Shown here in pieces: positions 5,861 to 6,638 of a DNA stretch of 6,638 nt; position 1 is the first letter of the stretch, and each line of letters begins with the position of its first letter. Source of the stretch: Anaerolineae bacterium (GTDB taxonomy: Bacteria > Chloroflexota > Anaerolineae > 4572-78 > J111); contig JAGRCC010000538.1 of the NCBI GenBank assembly GCA_020433785.1, forward strand, positions 1-6,638, given 5' to 3'. Under the pieces are notes generated by a model. The model had not been told where the DNA came from. It did not search any database and saw only the letters and a program-made list of their open reading frames with translations. The translations under genes were made by a program, and so were the position numbers.

Positions 5861-6580
5861 ATGCCAAAACTCAAATACAAAACTTACCCCAACGATTTTA
5901 TGAACGGCGCTAATCAGTACCGGGCCGGGATGATGGTCGATGAGACCATCAACTTAGACCAGCTCTTCGAGATGATGCGCGCCAACAACCCGGCCCTGAC
6001 CCCCGCCGAGATGCACATCTTCTTTGCCCTTTTTAAGCAAGCCGTTCTGCAAGCGCTGCTGGACGGCAAACGCATCAACACCGACCTGATGTCCTTTAAG
6101 CTGTCGCTGCGCGGCAACTTTGACGGCCCCGATGACTATTTCGACTCCAAACGGCACGAGCTGGTGATCCTCATCCGGCCCGACAGCGACTTTCAAGACC
6201 TGTTCCGCTTACAAGCCTCCTTAGAAAAGCAGCGCACCAATCTACGCCAACCGGAGATCACCAACTACATTAATATGCGCAAAGGCGCATCCAACGACCT
6301 ACTGTCGCCCAGCCACACCGCCCGTCTGGAAGGCAATAACCTCTCGTTTAACGAAGACGATCCTCGCCAAGGCGTTTTCTTATTACCCGCCAACGGTAAC
6401 ATCAACATCGCCGGCGTCGAACTCCGGGCCGAGGAAATCAGCCTGGTCACCTCCACCAAAATCATCTTCCGCGTCCCCGACGACCTGCTCCCCGGCCCCT
6501 ACCGCATCGAAGTCCGCGCCGTCTTCGCCAAAGAGGACCTGCGCAGCGGTATCTTGAATCAGACCTTGACCGTTGAGTAA
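5861..6580 (+). CDS. HU/IHF-like DNA-binding protein with C-terminal DUF4469-like Ig-fold domain
   Basis: This 239-residue protein has no signal peptide or membrane segment. Residues 1-122 look like the HU/IHF-like fold. Helices cover about 30-68 (INLDQLFEMM, then LTPAEMHIFFALFKQAVLQALLDGK), followed by the beta-arm region NTDLMSFKLSLRGNF (73-87) and LVILIRPD (101-108). This matches the typical layout of two helices, an enclosing strand pair and a G-x-F turn. A charged linker (123-145) leads to a beta-rich domain (146-239) with LEGNNLSFNEDD, RQGVFLLP, IIFRVPDDLLPGPYRIEVRA and TLTVE, which resembles the DUF4469 Ig-like domain. In this family the two domains occur together, most often in Bacteroidota (recalled). 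The probable role is DNA binding in the nucleoid; the job of the second domain is unknown. TAAGGAG lies seven bases before the ATG. The gene stands alone behind a promoter with DosR-like sites. Confidence 0.8.
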   Translation: MPKLKYKTYPNDFMNGANQYRAGMMVDETINLDQLFEMMRANNPALTPAEMHIFFALFKQAVLQALLDGKRINTDLMSFKLSLRGNFDGPDDYFDSKRHELVILIRPDSDFQDLFRLQASLEKQRTNLRQPEITNYINMRKGASNDLLSPSHTARLEGNNLSFNEDDPRQGVFLLPANGNINIAGVELRAEEISLVTSTKIIFRVPDDLLPGPYRIEVRAVFAKEDLRSGILNQTLTVE

Positions 6581-6596
6581 GTTTGATTAGCTTGCT

Positions 6597-6635
6597 GTTG
6601 GATGGTTGGTTGGGATTACCGGCCAACCATCCAAC
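6597..6635. terminator. Inverted repeat after the HU-like gene, possible terminator
   Basis: GTTGGATGGTTGG (6597-6609) and its exact reverse complement (6623-6635) form a 13-bp stem with a 13-nt loop, starting 17 bp after the stop codon. The window ends three bases later, so a following T-tract cannot be judged. The position suits a terminator; a dispersed palindrome is the alternative. Confidence 0.55.
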
Positions 6636-6638
6636 CAA

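Overview
The window is a bacterial chromosomal segment, GC-rich in its genes, with an AT-richer spacer in front of each of the two right-hand genes. Its genes are ordinary in size and well translated. The gene mix (CydDC-type exporter genes, a two-gene dienelactone-hydrolase cassette, a cytoplasmic GH13 enzyme and a protein joining an HU-like domain to a DUF4469-like domain) plus short palindromic repeats suggests an environmental, possibly filamentous Chloroflexota (Anaerolineae-like) bacterium. This placement is inference only: there is no rRNA or other marker in the window.

Layout. 3-266 (+) is the C-terminal end of an ABC transporter, probably CydD. It overlaps by 8 bp cydC (259-1929, +), which is complete. 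A 25-bp gap separates cydC from a convergent two-gene operon on the minus strand: an alpha/beta hydrolase of the dienelactone hydrolase family (3001-2240) followed 18 bp later by an 88-residue DUF6295-like protein (2221-1955). The spacer 3002-3419 holds a 111-bp palindromic, MITE-like repeat and leads into a GH13 alpha-glucan enzyme (3420-5414, +). A second spacer, 5415-5860, holds a long terminator-like or REP-like hairpin, three sites resembling DosR/DevR (dormancy regulator) boxes, and a promoter with a perfect TATAAT. This promoter serves the HU-like/DUF4469 protein (5861-6580, +). A 13-bp inverted repeat closes the window.

How the genes fit together. CydDC is needed to assemble cytochrome bd oxidase, the low-oxygen terminal oxidase. 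The DosR-like boxes upstream of the nucleoid-type protein hint that low oxygen or redox stress could also control that gene. This is the most interesting hypothesis here, and it rests on motif similarity alone. The GH13 enzyme probably acts on internal glycogen or maltodextrin. The hydrolase and the small protein look like a stand-alone detoxification or catabolic pair. I see no CRISPR array, tRNA, rRNA, transposase or recognisable defence system.
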